64,000 nt of DNA from Epiperipatus broadwayi. Taxonomy: Eukaryota; Onychophora; Udeonychophora; Euonychophora; Peripatidae. Location of the stretch: NCBI GenBank assembly GCA_028023455.1, contig JAQFVV010000014.1, positions 4,655,336-4,719,335 on the forward strand, written 5' to 3'. This document shows positions 45,800 through 56,517 of this stretch, piece after piece. Position 1 is the stretch's first letter. Each line of letters starts with the position of its first letter. The translations under genes were made by a program, and so were the position numbers. The notes beneath the pieces were generated by a model, which saw nothing but the letters and a program-made list of their open reading frames with translations, did no database searches and was not told where the DNA came from.

Positions 45800-47023
45800 A
45801 TATATATATATATATCCTGGCATATCTATTGAAGATTTTGATTTAATTTTAATTGATATAGATTTATATCTTATAAAATGACCACATATAATGATTATAG
45901 GCGGTTTTAATACTTCAGATTTTTTAAATAATGAAATAGAGTCATCTAAAGCAGTAAGATTAAAGAATTTTGTTACTTTTTAAAATCTTATACAAAATAA
46001 TAATTATTTAAATTGTAATAATAGAACCTTAGATTTAATTTTTACTAACTTTAGTGATATTGGCCGTTATACATTTAGGGTTCCTCCTGTTAAAGTTGAT
46101 GTTCATCATCCTACTATTTAAAATTACTTCTTGGGAAAAGACTGTACTATATTCATCATTGATTAAAGATTATTATAGGGCATTGTTTGGGGGTCTATGT
46201 ATATCACATCAGAATTATAAATGGTTGTTTGTTTATAGTTCAAAGTCTGCTGATGAGGCTTTGGATGCTTTTATAGATATATTGCAATTTTATATATATA
46301 GATATGCACCAATTTGTATAAGGAAAAGCTTAAACATCCTATTTTGTATTCAAATAAATCGAAAGTAATTTTAAAAGCTAAATATAGATTTCATAAATTA
46401 TTTAAGAAAGCTGATTATTATATTTATTATAATAATTTTATTAATTTTAGATATTTCGCTAAAAAATGGCTAATATGGAAATTTCACTTCTAGCTTGACC
46501 TAAAGAATTTTGAAAACTTATGAAAAATTTTAATGCTAATAAATCTCAGGATCAATAAATTCATTTTTAATGCCTGATATTAATAAACGCTACTTTCAGC
46601 GAGGTAAATGAGGAAGATGAGAATAGTGACAGGGAAATTTTAGATTATGATATTAGAATAAGATTTACAACTTAAGAAGATATTTAAAATAGTTTTTGGT
46701 CAAATAAATATAAACCTAGGAGATTCTTTGATTTCACCTTGAATATCTTTCAATTAAAACAGATATTTTTTTTCTTTTTATCACTAAGATTATACCAATA
46801 TATAAAAAGGCTTTCATTCAGAAATTTCTAATTATAAACCAATTTCAGTTTTATCTATTTTTCAAAAATATTTGAGAAGTGTATATATAACAATATTACT
46901 GGTCAAGTTAATTATTGATTTCACGTTTTCAACATGGATTTTGCCATGTAGATAAGATGAAGCAAATTTATTAACTATAAACTATTATATTGCTCATTTT
47001 ATACATAATCAAGCTCAACTTGT
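45800..47023 (+). pseudogene. Jockey/CR1-like LINE: endonuclease C-terminus, linker and start of RT
   Basis: Continues the element broken at 41245. IIGGFNTSDFL at about 45895-45930 is the endonuclease GDFN-like box, with NRTLDLIFTNFSDI at ~46020-46065. The inter-domain region (46054-46368) follows, then from about 46790 the RT opening with FSEISNYKPISVLSIF in mixed frames. IAHFIHNQAQL near 46990 leads toward the first catalytic Asp. Multiple stops; not functional. Confidence 0.8.
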
Positions 47024-47038
47024 AATTTATTTTGATTT

Positions 47039-47138
47039 TTTTTCACGTGTCATATTGGCCGGGAAGTGAACCCGCTAACCTGGGACACAACTGCTTGTAA
47101 GGCGGCTGTGCTGATTTCTCGATCACCAATACTTGACT
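47039..47138 (-). mobile_element. Short tRNA-like SINE / tRNA retropseudogene with perfect 15-bp target duplication
   Basis: On the minus strand, ~100 bp with GATCGAGAAATCAGCACAGC, a CTTACAA anticodon-loop-like segment, the B-box GCGGGTTCACTTCCCGGCC and a short A tail. It is flanked on both sides by AATTTATTTTGATTT (47024-47038 and 47139-47153), an exact duplication of LINE RT sequence. The target duplication and A tail show LINE-mediated retrotransposition. The T-arm is well preserved and GC-rich, but the cloverleaf as a whole is imperfect, so it is not called a functional tRNA gene. Confidence 0.88.
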
Positions 47139-47285
47139 AATTTATTTTGATTTAAGTACAGTTTTTTGGTAGAATTTTTCATTCTAAATTTTTAAATAAA
47201 ATGTCTGATATGGACTTCTTATTGAATTTGTTGATTTGGGTTTGTGTCATTTTTTTTTACCTTGCTTTAATTATAAATAAAATTA
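47139..47285 (+). pseudogene. Jockey/CR1-like LINE: RT fragment after the SINE
   Basis: After the second target duplication the RT continues with YFDLSTVFW and, in another frame, HSKFLNKMSDMDF, matching the DFSKAFDTVPHSLLL-type region. The rest of RT and the 3' end are missing or unrecognisable. Confidence 0.65.
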
Positions 47286-50180
47286 TTTTTAGTCAATTTC
47301 AATAAATTTTAAATTAAAAAAACAACAACAACAAAGAAATAAAAATTTCCCTATTTACATTGATTGTCAATTTCATTAATTCATTTTTTCCTAACCTAAG
47401 TGGCTGTTTAGATGCTTGGCCAATCTCAAAATTTAATTTGTATGACAGTTGGCAAAGCAAACTTAATTTTAATTCAAGTTTTTTTAATATTTAAGTTGTG
47501 TTTTTGGTGAGTGTAGTATCATGCATATACATGCATAAACTGATAGTAAAACATTTTAAAATTAGCTATTTTAATGTAACAATTTTTTTTTTAAAAAAGT
47601 TTCACCAATTTTATTATCTTTCTGTTAAAAATATTTTATACTGTTCACAAACAATGCAGAAATTGTAAATTTTTCTCTTTATCAACTCTAATCCCTTTCA
47701 TCAATGAAGAATTTAACAAAAATATAGTTTGTTTCCATTAAGCATTGTTGTTTGAAAAATCTTTTAATTAATGTAATTAATTTGGAATTTAAATAGTTTA
47801 AATTTGCTGGCTTATCTGAATAGAAATTTTAATCACTGGTTTGCTAATTGAGATTTTTTAAATTCATGACTAGGACAAACAGTGAGTGGTGGGTCTATAT
47901 AATAGGGTCAACTTAAAATTATTAATTAGTCTATTTCAGTCTATTCTATGCTATTCTGTTCTGCTGACATCAGTTGAGACTTTGTTATTCTGCTTGCATT
48001 TTGATCCCACCATGTTATATGTGCTTGTTTAAAAAATGAATTCACAACTCAATTCAATTGTCATATCTGAAGTCATGTGTGGCTCAGACATCCAAATGAC
48101 AAACTCATCTCTAGCAAGAACCTCCCTAGATAGCACATGCTAAATTCATCTGCTAAGTGACTTCATGAACTAGCTAGCTGCCAATCTTGTCACAGCAAAG
48201 CACTGCTCAACAACCAAGGAACAAAGTATATCTATATGCCAAGAATACATCCTCATTTGAAAATAATCTGTACAAAAAATAAGAGCTATTCATTGACATC
48301 ACTATGGACTAACAATAATTTTTTTCATGAATTATTTTATATATTGGTAAGTGAGTGATTGAAGGGTGTATGTAAAACTCATATATTTTTTTAAGATATA
48401 ACTTGTTTTATATTTTAATTTTATTAATTTTATTGATCTTAGTCTTTCATATATGTATTGTAGATTATAGATATTCCTGTTCTGATCCTTTAACATCTTT
48501 AATTTCTCTGACAGTTGATACATCATTTAATAAAATGTGATAATTTTTATAGAATTAATTAGTTTTCTTTACTCTTAAAAGTTAATAGATTCCCTCCCCT
48601 CCAGTTTCATCATTCAAAAAAGGGTTCTTGTAAATTAGATCTCAAACAAAAAAGAAATTCTTGATTTTTTTCAATACAAGTTTTAATTAATAATATCTCA
48701 GAACTTGACATATTCATTTCTCACTTATTGTACATGGATGTCAGTATAATGATTTTAATATATGATAAACCATTTAAAGTAAGGGAAGTTATTTGTGTTA
48801 ATATCATACTTGCCTGAAAGAAATAGAGATTATTAGATTTTATGTGGGTATGCATAAAAATGATCTCTTTATAGATACCATGGAAAGGATAATTGTCATT
48901 TCAGTTCTCATTAAATAGAAATGACAAAATACTACTGGATAGAACTAATTCTATCCTACGTGATAAACTCTTTTTAGGGCTAAAATTAAAGTTAAATTAG
49001 TGTAACATATAAGAAATATCACCTTTGATTTTGGTATATGGATTCCATGTAGTTCTTGATCAATTTTTTTTAGTAAAAGATTGATCTAGATAGTGAACAG
49101 GATAGCATTTAAGGAAAAGTCTTGAGAAATTGAGCATAAAATGCAAAGACTATTTTTTATTTAATGGAATATGAATTTGTCTATTAAACAGAAGATTAAT
49201 AAGGATATAAAGAAGTGATTATCATAGTTTGGGTTTATCATTCAAAGTCCTAATCATGAGGTCAACTAGAATCATATCAAAAGGTGGCATGATACCCAAT
49301 TGCATCACCAATGGGCTGCATGTCTTTTCAGTCATAACTCAATCAATCACCTTCTTGAATAGAAACGTGGGTTGACCAATGGAAGCTTAAAACTGCATTC
49401 TAATTAGTGATTCTAGTATCTTCATGCCAAGTCAACTAGATATTAGTCATAAATTTTTAAATGAGTTCTTTTTTCCTTGTTGTTGTTTTGATGAATATGA
49501 CAAGTATTATTTGGTATAGTCAATGCACATGATGAATATATTTTCATAAATAATTGGCTATGTTTGAAAGAAATTTTGCAGTGGATTGGCCCAAATGGGT
49601 ATATACAAAATAAAGAATGTCATGCACATCACAGTAACTTGTGTCTGGCATTGAAGCAAGTTTCTGGATAAATTCATGGTACAACTTTGACACTGACTAT
49701 TTCAGATTATTAATAATCATTAATAAATTAGAGATTATCTCTAGATGAGATATAAACATTAATTAAATATTAATATATATATTATTTTAAATTAAACAAA
49801 CACATGAAACAACATAATATCTTTCTTACACGTTTATATATTTGAAAAATGATAAGTGGAGTGCAAGATTTGAATACATCTAAAAAAATATGCCTGGACT
49901 ATGTCCTGGAGATATAAATTTAATACCAATCAGGCAGCATGAATAATTAAATAAATTTAAGTACAACTTTATAGTAATAAAATAAACATTTAATATCAAT
50001 AACAAAAGAATATTAAGTAGAAAACAGACATCCAAATAATTACAGTCTATTAGTAAGCTTCTGCATGTATGTGTCATTTTATAAATATGCTCAGTAGATA
50101 AATATAATTGATTGCAGTGCATCTTAATTGAATAAAATCCTTCATGTATACATTTGGATATAACTACTATATATATATAT
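47286..50180. other. Non-coding sequence, probably old repeats
   Basis: No gene recognised. 47.9-48.3 kb and 49.2-49.7 kb are less AT-rich and look like eroded repeats, but I could not assign a family. Confidence 0.4.
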
Positions 50181-50184
50181 ATAT

Positions 50185-53100
50185 TGTACCGGTCAAGCTA
50201 GCACATTCGCGCAACAGAATCCAGAGTCCAAGCAAAGATACCAAGCCGACCAGTATGAGATGGTTAGATCTCGAGACTGACCGCACTTCAACTCCTTCAC
50301 CTGTGCTCCAAGACTCACGACCCTACGGATGACCACCTTGAAGATACCTATAGATATTATTTTAACCGCGAGCCGACATAGGTCAGGGAGAAGCAATGAG
50401 ACTCATAACAAAAAAATGGAATTTATCAACTATACATATTTAAAACTAATTAATGCATAGGAAATCACATATATAATATAAAGAATTTTGAACTGGATTG
50501 AAATAAATAAGATCGAGAGCAGAGTAATTTATTAAATTGTATGTTTATTTTTGCAGATTAAATTTGACGATTTTTATATATATTATTCTTGCATTTTACA
50601 ATTAAAATGCGCGTAGCATCTAACATTTTTGGAGAGCGCTTTAACATTCTCTCCTTACAATTAAAATTATTTACATTTGTTGTGCTATTTGATGAAATTA
50701 AATATTGTTTTCATCATTTGCTTTATTATCTTATTGATCAGTCACTGCATTGTAGCTATGGGGCAGATTATGCTAATCCCTCTTATTTCATGGTTTTCAG
50801 CTAAGTAATCAGACGAAGCCTTGTTTTCACATATATGTGAAACATTTAAAGTCAAATTTATCTATAATATTATTATTTCAAACTATTGTACATGAGACCG
50901 AAACTAGCTCTTGAATATGTCAGACAATGGCTGAAACTTAATTTAAGGGAGGAAGAGTTGGCAACAAAAGAACCAATGCGCTATAGCGCTGGTAAACAGT
51001 TATAATAAATGTTGCTATGCGGATGGATTAATATTTAGGGTTTTGTGATCAACACCGGAGCCCTATGACCGATCGCCATGCTGCTAAAGAGGGTTGGGGT
51101 AGCTAACACTATTGCCTGGAATTTGACGTCAGGTCTTATTCGTGTGCGACCCAAGGAGTGTAAGAGGGATGGCCGTTCCGAGTCCCATCTTAAAGAAAAA
51201 TGCAACATAACGAGAAAGTTTAAATGTATAATAAAATTATCACATCCGCCAAGCAAAAGAGTTGAAATAATTTAATATTTAGCCACGAGAACGATAGCTA
51301 ATCAGTGTAATCATTAGCGCCAACTCTAATATAGCATTTTAATAATCATATGCTATACGTGGGCGTACTTTTAAATATTCTTTGCTTTCTAGTTTCAATC
51401 TCAAATAACACATTTGATTACGCGATTAAAAAAAAGGGGGGAAAAAGTATATTTGGAGGGCTTTTACAAAATGAAATAAATAACAAATATACTTATTCAA
51501 GGCTTGGATATTGCTTAGTGAAAATTAAATTGAAATTTACTTTGGGTTACAACAAGATTCCCATTTTAAAATTGCCAACAAATAATTAAATAATCAAGGT
51601 CAAAATAATAATCAGCACATAGCCAATTCTTGGCAGTTATTTAAGAGGGTTTCGAAACAGCGTGCATTAAGCTACGATAAATAATTATTAAATGAAGAGG
51701 GGTCATTCTCTCTTCTCTTTATTATTAATATTGAATGCCCGCTGTTTCGAGGCATTAGCATATAATTTATATTTTAAAATAAAAAAGAAATAAAGAAACC
51801 ATAGTCACAACTGCAGTGAGAAAATTGAAAATAAAATTATTAAAATCATTTAGTTAGGAAACATTAGAAAGTAGGTCAGAATTATATAAAAAAAAAATAA
51901 TTAAATTTAAGAATAAAATTTTACATTTAGCAATTTACTTGAATTCAAGATTTTAGAATTAAAATAAATTTTATAAGTCTAGACTTAAAGAAAAATTAAT
52001 ATATTGAACTGCAGTTAGAAATGGTGATGTTACCGGTCATCTTGTAGTGCTTGAGCTGGAGTTACGGGAGTCTTTGTGGCGGCTTGCGGCATCATCTTCT
52101 TCCCACGGTTAGAGCGGAGATGTTATGGCGGCATACTGGTGATGGTGGTTTTTGGATGGATGTAAAGGCCCGTCACCTTCACTCTGGAGCTTAGCCAAGG
52201 CTGCCTGTTTTAGCCCGACATTTTCTCTCGAACAGATATAAAAATTATTGACTTAACTGGATGTCAAAATGTTCACGGTTGCTTTTGGTTCAGGATACAC
52301 GCTGGATTCAAAAGCTTAAAGATGATCAAAGAAGGCAAAAATTCACAGATGTAGCATTCAAGCTGTAAAGATTTCAAAAGATTCAAAGCTGTCAAGGTTT
52401 CAAAAAAGTCAAGATCTAAGATGGCTCCTCCACTTTACATGGCCTTTTTTAAAATGATCGCCTTATCAGCCCACACACCTTGGAATTTCATCTCCATCAA
52501 GATTACAAAATTTTTAATTTGCTTATGAAATTAGTGGTTGACTTCAAACATGCTGACATTCCTTTTAGGTGTTATAACTTTTCTCTGATTATCCAATTTT
52601 TAATTAAATCGAATTTTAATCAGTTTAATCCGATATTAGATTTTATTTTTAATTAGTCAGGAATTTTGTTCTGATTTTATAATTTATGTGTAAAATCCTT
52701 GCTGTAAACATATTTTTAATTAGCGAGGTCTCCAAAATAATTTAGAATCAATTAGCTAGATTATTTTAAAATTGGCTTTTCTTTTTAGAAACCTAAGGCA
52801 GGTGTGGCATATACTGATACAATTGTTTACAGCAAAAACTTTACTAAACTTTTAATTCTACGAAAATACTTTTATTTTTAGAAAAAAAATCTTTTTTCTT
52901 TTTAAAAAGAAACTTGTCAGCGCATTTGCAATCAATCACCCTTTCAATGTGTTTTTACATTAAATTGGTTTATAATAAAAATGAAACTTAAAATTTAATA
53001 AATATTTTAATCATGCCACTATGCTATATATATTCAATATAGGTGGATTATATTCCCACATACGAATTTAAGTAATAAATTAATAAATTGACGCTACATT

Positions 53101-53346
53101 ATTACTGTACTAAAAATAGTTTAAAAATATTACGCGATAAAATTATACGCTATAACTCTGGCAATACTATTCAATTATAGCATTCTTTCGTATGTGCATA
53201 TATAATGCTGTTTATATAGCCGTGATTGCAATTTTTAGCTTACAAATCTTAATTTAGACTTATTAAACAGGTTTGAATCCAGCACAGACGAGTGGGTTAT
53301 TAGGATGGTTGGTGAAACGGTGAGGGATTTGAAGACAACCATTTCA
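50185..53346. mobile_element. 3.16-kb TG...CA unit in (TA)n, possible solo LTR (unit X)
   Basis: It starts TGTACCGGTC directly after ATAT and ends ACCATTTCA directly before ATAT. The first bases resemble the LTR starts of gypsy-1 (TGTACCGA) and unit Y (TGTACCAA). It is richer in GC and CpG than its surroundings (50.2-51.3 kb and 52.0-52.3 kb), suggesting a younger insertion. No protein domain, long direct repeats or primer site were found. Confidence 0.6.
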
Positions 53347-53360
53347 ATATATATATATAT

Positions 53361-55406
53361 TGTACCAAAGTACATTGATATGTAATTAATTTATTATGAA
53401 TTCCATGTTTAAAAATATAAAAGTTTAAAATTAAGAGAATAAAATGTAAAAACTAAAGAGTAGGGGAGGAGGGGGATTTTGTATTTAATAAAATAAACTG
53501 TAAATGCTGTTTAAAATAATAAGCTGTTTAAAATAATAAGCTGTTTAAAAGAAAAGATTTTTTTTTGTTTAAAAGAAGAAAAAAAAATCTTGTAATAAAT
53601 AAATGATTTAATATTTATTAAATGAATTTTTAATAAAATAATAAAGAGATTTAATTTTATCTTGTAATAAATAAATAAATATATGTGCATGTGTGTATGC
53701 AATTTTTAATAAAAGTAGATGCTAGAAGCTGATTTTATTTTCATAAGATGAACGCTGCTGCTAAAAATAAAGTTTTCCATTGTTTAAAACAGTATAAATA
53801 GCTCAATTTTTGTTCATTCTTGGTTCAGACTTTCTCATTTTAATAAAATATTTTTGAAGTAATATTTCCAAAATGATGCACTGTTAAAAAAACAGTGTAT
53901 TTGCAGTTGGCCGATAGCCGCTCTCTACACATTTAAGATCCGTGATTAGTTCAGAAAGTAATCCTGTAAAATAGACTACATGGACAGTGGAGTGCGGGGA
54001 CATCAAACCAGCCAAGAAAATATCAGGGCACAGGATCTATGAAAGAACTTTTAACAGTCATAGATGAGTTAAGAGATAATTCCATTATACTGTTTCTGTC
54101 ATATTTAAAAACCTAGGTAATTATTTGACTTTGATATCTAAACATTTCTGATTTCCTTTAAAAATAAAGAGACTTTATTAAAAAAACTTTGAACTTTTGA
54201 ATTAAACTTTAAAAAAAGAATAAACTTTAAACTTCAAAAAATTATTATTTGCAATGATAAAATAAGTAAAAGCAGCTTCTATTAAATAATATTTTTGGCA
54301 TACATGTATGTGTGATTTGATTTTTAAACTTAAAAAATAATAATAATAAAATATGATGTAATGTGTATAATTTATTTGCTCAAGTAATATATTAAAATGC
54401 TTATTTTAATCTTTAAGAAAAAGAAGTGTATGTGTGTTTTATTATAAGATAAAATGATGCATTTATTTTAAAATAAAGTAAAACATTTAAATTATTTTTT
54501 CTTAAAAATATTTATGTTTATTTCTGATACGTGCGGGTAAGTATAAATATTTATTTTCTTAATAAGAGTAGAAGGGAAAAAATCCAATAATTAATAATAG
54601 TATTTTAGAAAAGATTCACCGAGTTAAATCTATAAATGTTTAGCATTCAGTATAATGTTGTTATTATTAGTTTTAAAGGAGGAAGTATTATTTAGAATGG
54701 TTCAGGGGAAATTATTTGTTTTAGGAAATAGTAGCAGTTTAAAACAGGCGGTGTTTAAAATACTTTTTGTTTGTTTGTTAGTGGGTGGTTGGAACTGACT
54801 GAGCTAGCAGATGTTTCAGGCACCGGATTATGCTGATCAGATGGACATGCTAATTCTAATGTACTTCGCTGGTGCCTAAGGGATTTTCTTTCTTCTTTAA
54901 AAAATAATAATAAAGTGTTTATTTGATCGGTATATATTTTGGTAGTCGAGTGTTGAATGTTATTAATAGTTCGCTATTGATAATAGTTCCACACTTTTCC
55001 TGAAAACCAACCATTTCTATAAGGAAAATTTAGGAGGACAAAATATCATAAAATATTAGTTAATATTTTATTTGTCGATTGTTAGTGTTTATGGTTTCCT
55101 GTCAGTTTAAGTAGTAAGTTTTAAATCGTAATCTATTAGCGTTAAGAGAAGTGAAGGTAGAAAGTGTTGTTAAATATTCCAAGAATTTTATAAGTAGTAA
55201 ATTTCAAGTAAAAATACTAGTATAGTTTATGGGATTATTAAATAGTTTTATTTAGCATTGTTCGAAGTAGGTTGATTGCTAATTAGCAGGTTGGGATTTT
55301 TCGTTGGGTTGGTTCATTTGGTTTATTTGGAAATAGTAGCAGTTGAGAACAGGCGGGCGTTTAACATATACCTTTGTTTTGTTTATCATTTTATCAGGTC
55401 GGTTCA
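53361..55406 (+). repeat. Unit Y 5' LTR
   Basis: TGTACC...GGTTCA. Aligns with 56518-58520 throughout, including CGTGCGGGTAAGTATAAATA and CACCGGATTATGCTGATCAG. Confidence 0.9.
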
Positions 55407-55408
55407 TT

Positions 55409-55424
55409 TGGCACATCAATGTGG
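55409..55424 (+). other. Unit Y primer-binding site
   Basis: TGGCACATCAATGTGG, two bases after the LTR end. It differs from the gypsy-1 site TGGCGCGTCAACGTGG at three positions, each a CG turned to CA or TG. Confidence 0.82.
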
Positions 55425-56499
55425 TGTGAAACTGTTTTCTTTTGGTGCATTTGACATGGCACAAAACTACTTTATGTAGCATGTCAGTGTGGTCCAAGAT
55501 TAGACGTTTCGAGTGGAAAAATCGACGATAGTTGTAGTTTAGGAGGGGCATATGGCCCAATAACGTAGTTAGTTGGACATTTATTAGGTGCAGAACGTGG
55601 CCCAGAAGTGGTCATTTTAAGTGGAGGAACTGATAGTTGTAGTTTAGGAGGGGCATATGGAGCATTTAATGTAGTTAGTTGGATGTTTATTAGGTGCAGT
55701 AACGTGGCCCAAAAGTGTCATTTTAAGTGGAGAAATAGAAGTTGTAGTTTGGAGGGTCATTCAGCACATTTAACATAGATAGTTGGACTTTTAATAAGCA
55801 CAGTAATATGGCCCAAAATTTAGTTGTTTAAGTGATAGGACCGTAGTTGAATGGTCATTTGCACATTAACATAGGACCAATGTAAAGGATAATTGGACGT
55901 TGATGTAGAGATTTAAAGAAGCCTGAAAATAGTCGTACCAAATGATAAGATTACTATAAAACATAGTTGGGAATTCATTTGGCGAATTGACGTGGCTTGA
56001 ATTGTAGTTAGTTGTTTAAATGGAGAGTCAAAGTTGACCATTGTTATAGATTAATAGGGGATATTTGCTTAAGAGAAGTGTCATAAAGGTATTGGTAGTA
56101 TGTGTATTTTTTTCCCCGAACAGGCTAGCTTTGGTGTATGATAAAAGTTGATTTTCATGGATGTTAGAAAGTAGAAACGTGTTTTTAAAGATAAAAAAAT
56201 AATTCGCACTCTGCATACAATTAGAACTAAGAGAGTAGAGGTTGACTGTATATACGTTTGGAAATTTAAAATGTTTTGTTTTTGTTTTTTTGTGTTTGGT
56301 TAAAATAATGCTAAATATATTGGATAAAAAAAAAAGCCACCTGATTGGTTATAGAATAGAATTATAATAGGATGGGGGTTATAGTAAATAAATAAGAATA
56401 CATGTATACAGTTAAAAAAATGTTAAGTAAATAAAATTAGATTGTTTATAAGTTTAAATTTTGAGAAAACTAAAATGCTCAGAATGATATTTTAGTTTA
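55425..56499 (+). repeat. Unit Y interior: degenerate tandem repeats, no coding
   Basis: From about 55480 to 55990, ~130-bp units recur with GGGGCATATGG or GTCATTTGGC, AA(C/T)GTAGTTAGTTGGA, AGTAACGTGGCCCAAAAGT and a GTTGTAGTTTAGGAGG stretch. Several carry a TGG-plus-ACGTGG pattern like the primer site. The remaining ~500 bp is featureless and A/T-rich. Small frames on either strand have no domain. Confidence 0.8.
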
Positions 56500-56517
56500 G
56501 AGGAGGGATAGAGATAA
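56500..56517 (+). other. Unit Y polypurine tract
   Basis: GAGGAGGGATAGAGATAA directly before the 3' LTR, in the expected place for plus-strand priming. Confidence 0.78.

Noticed and set aside
47056-47128. Functional tRNA-Val-like gene
   Set aside because: Cloverleaf is imperfect, and the A tail with 15-bp target duplication shows it is a retroposed copy.
51035-51275. Overlapping ORFs in unit X with balanced composition
   Set aside because: Composition follows the local higher GC; both strands are open and neither matches a family I recognise.
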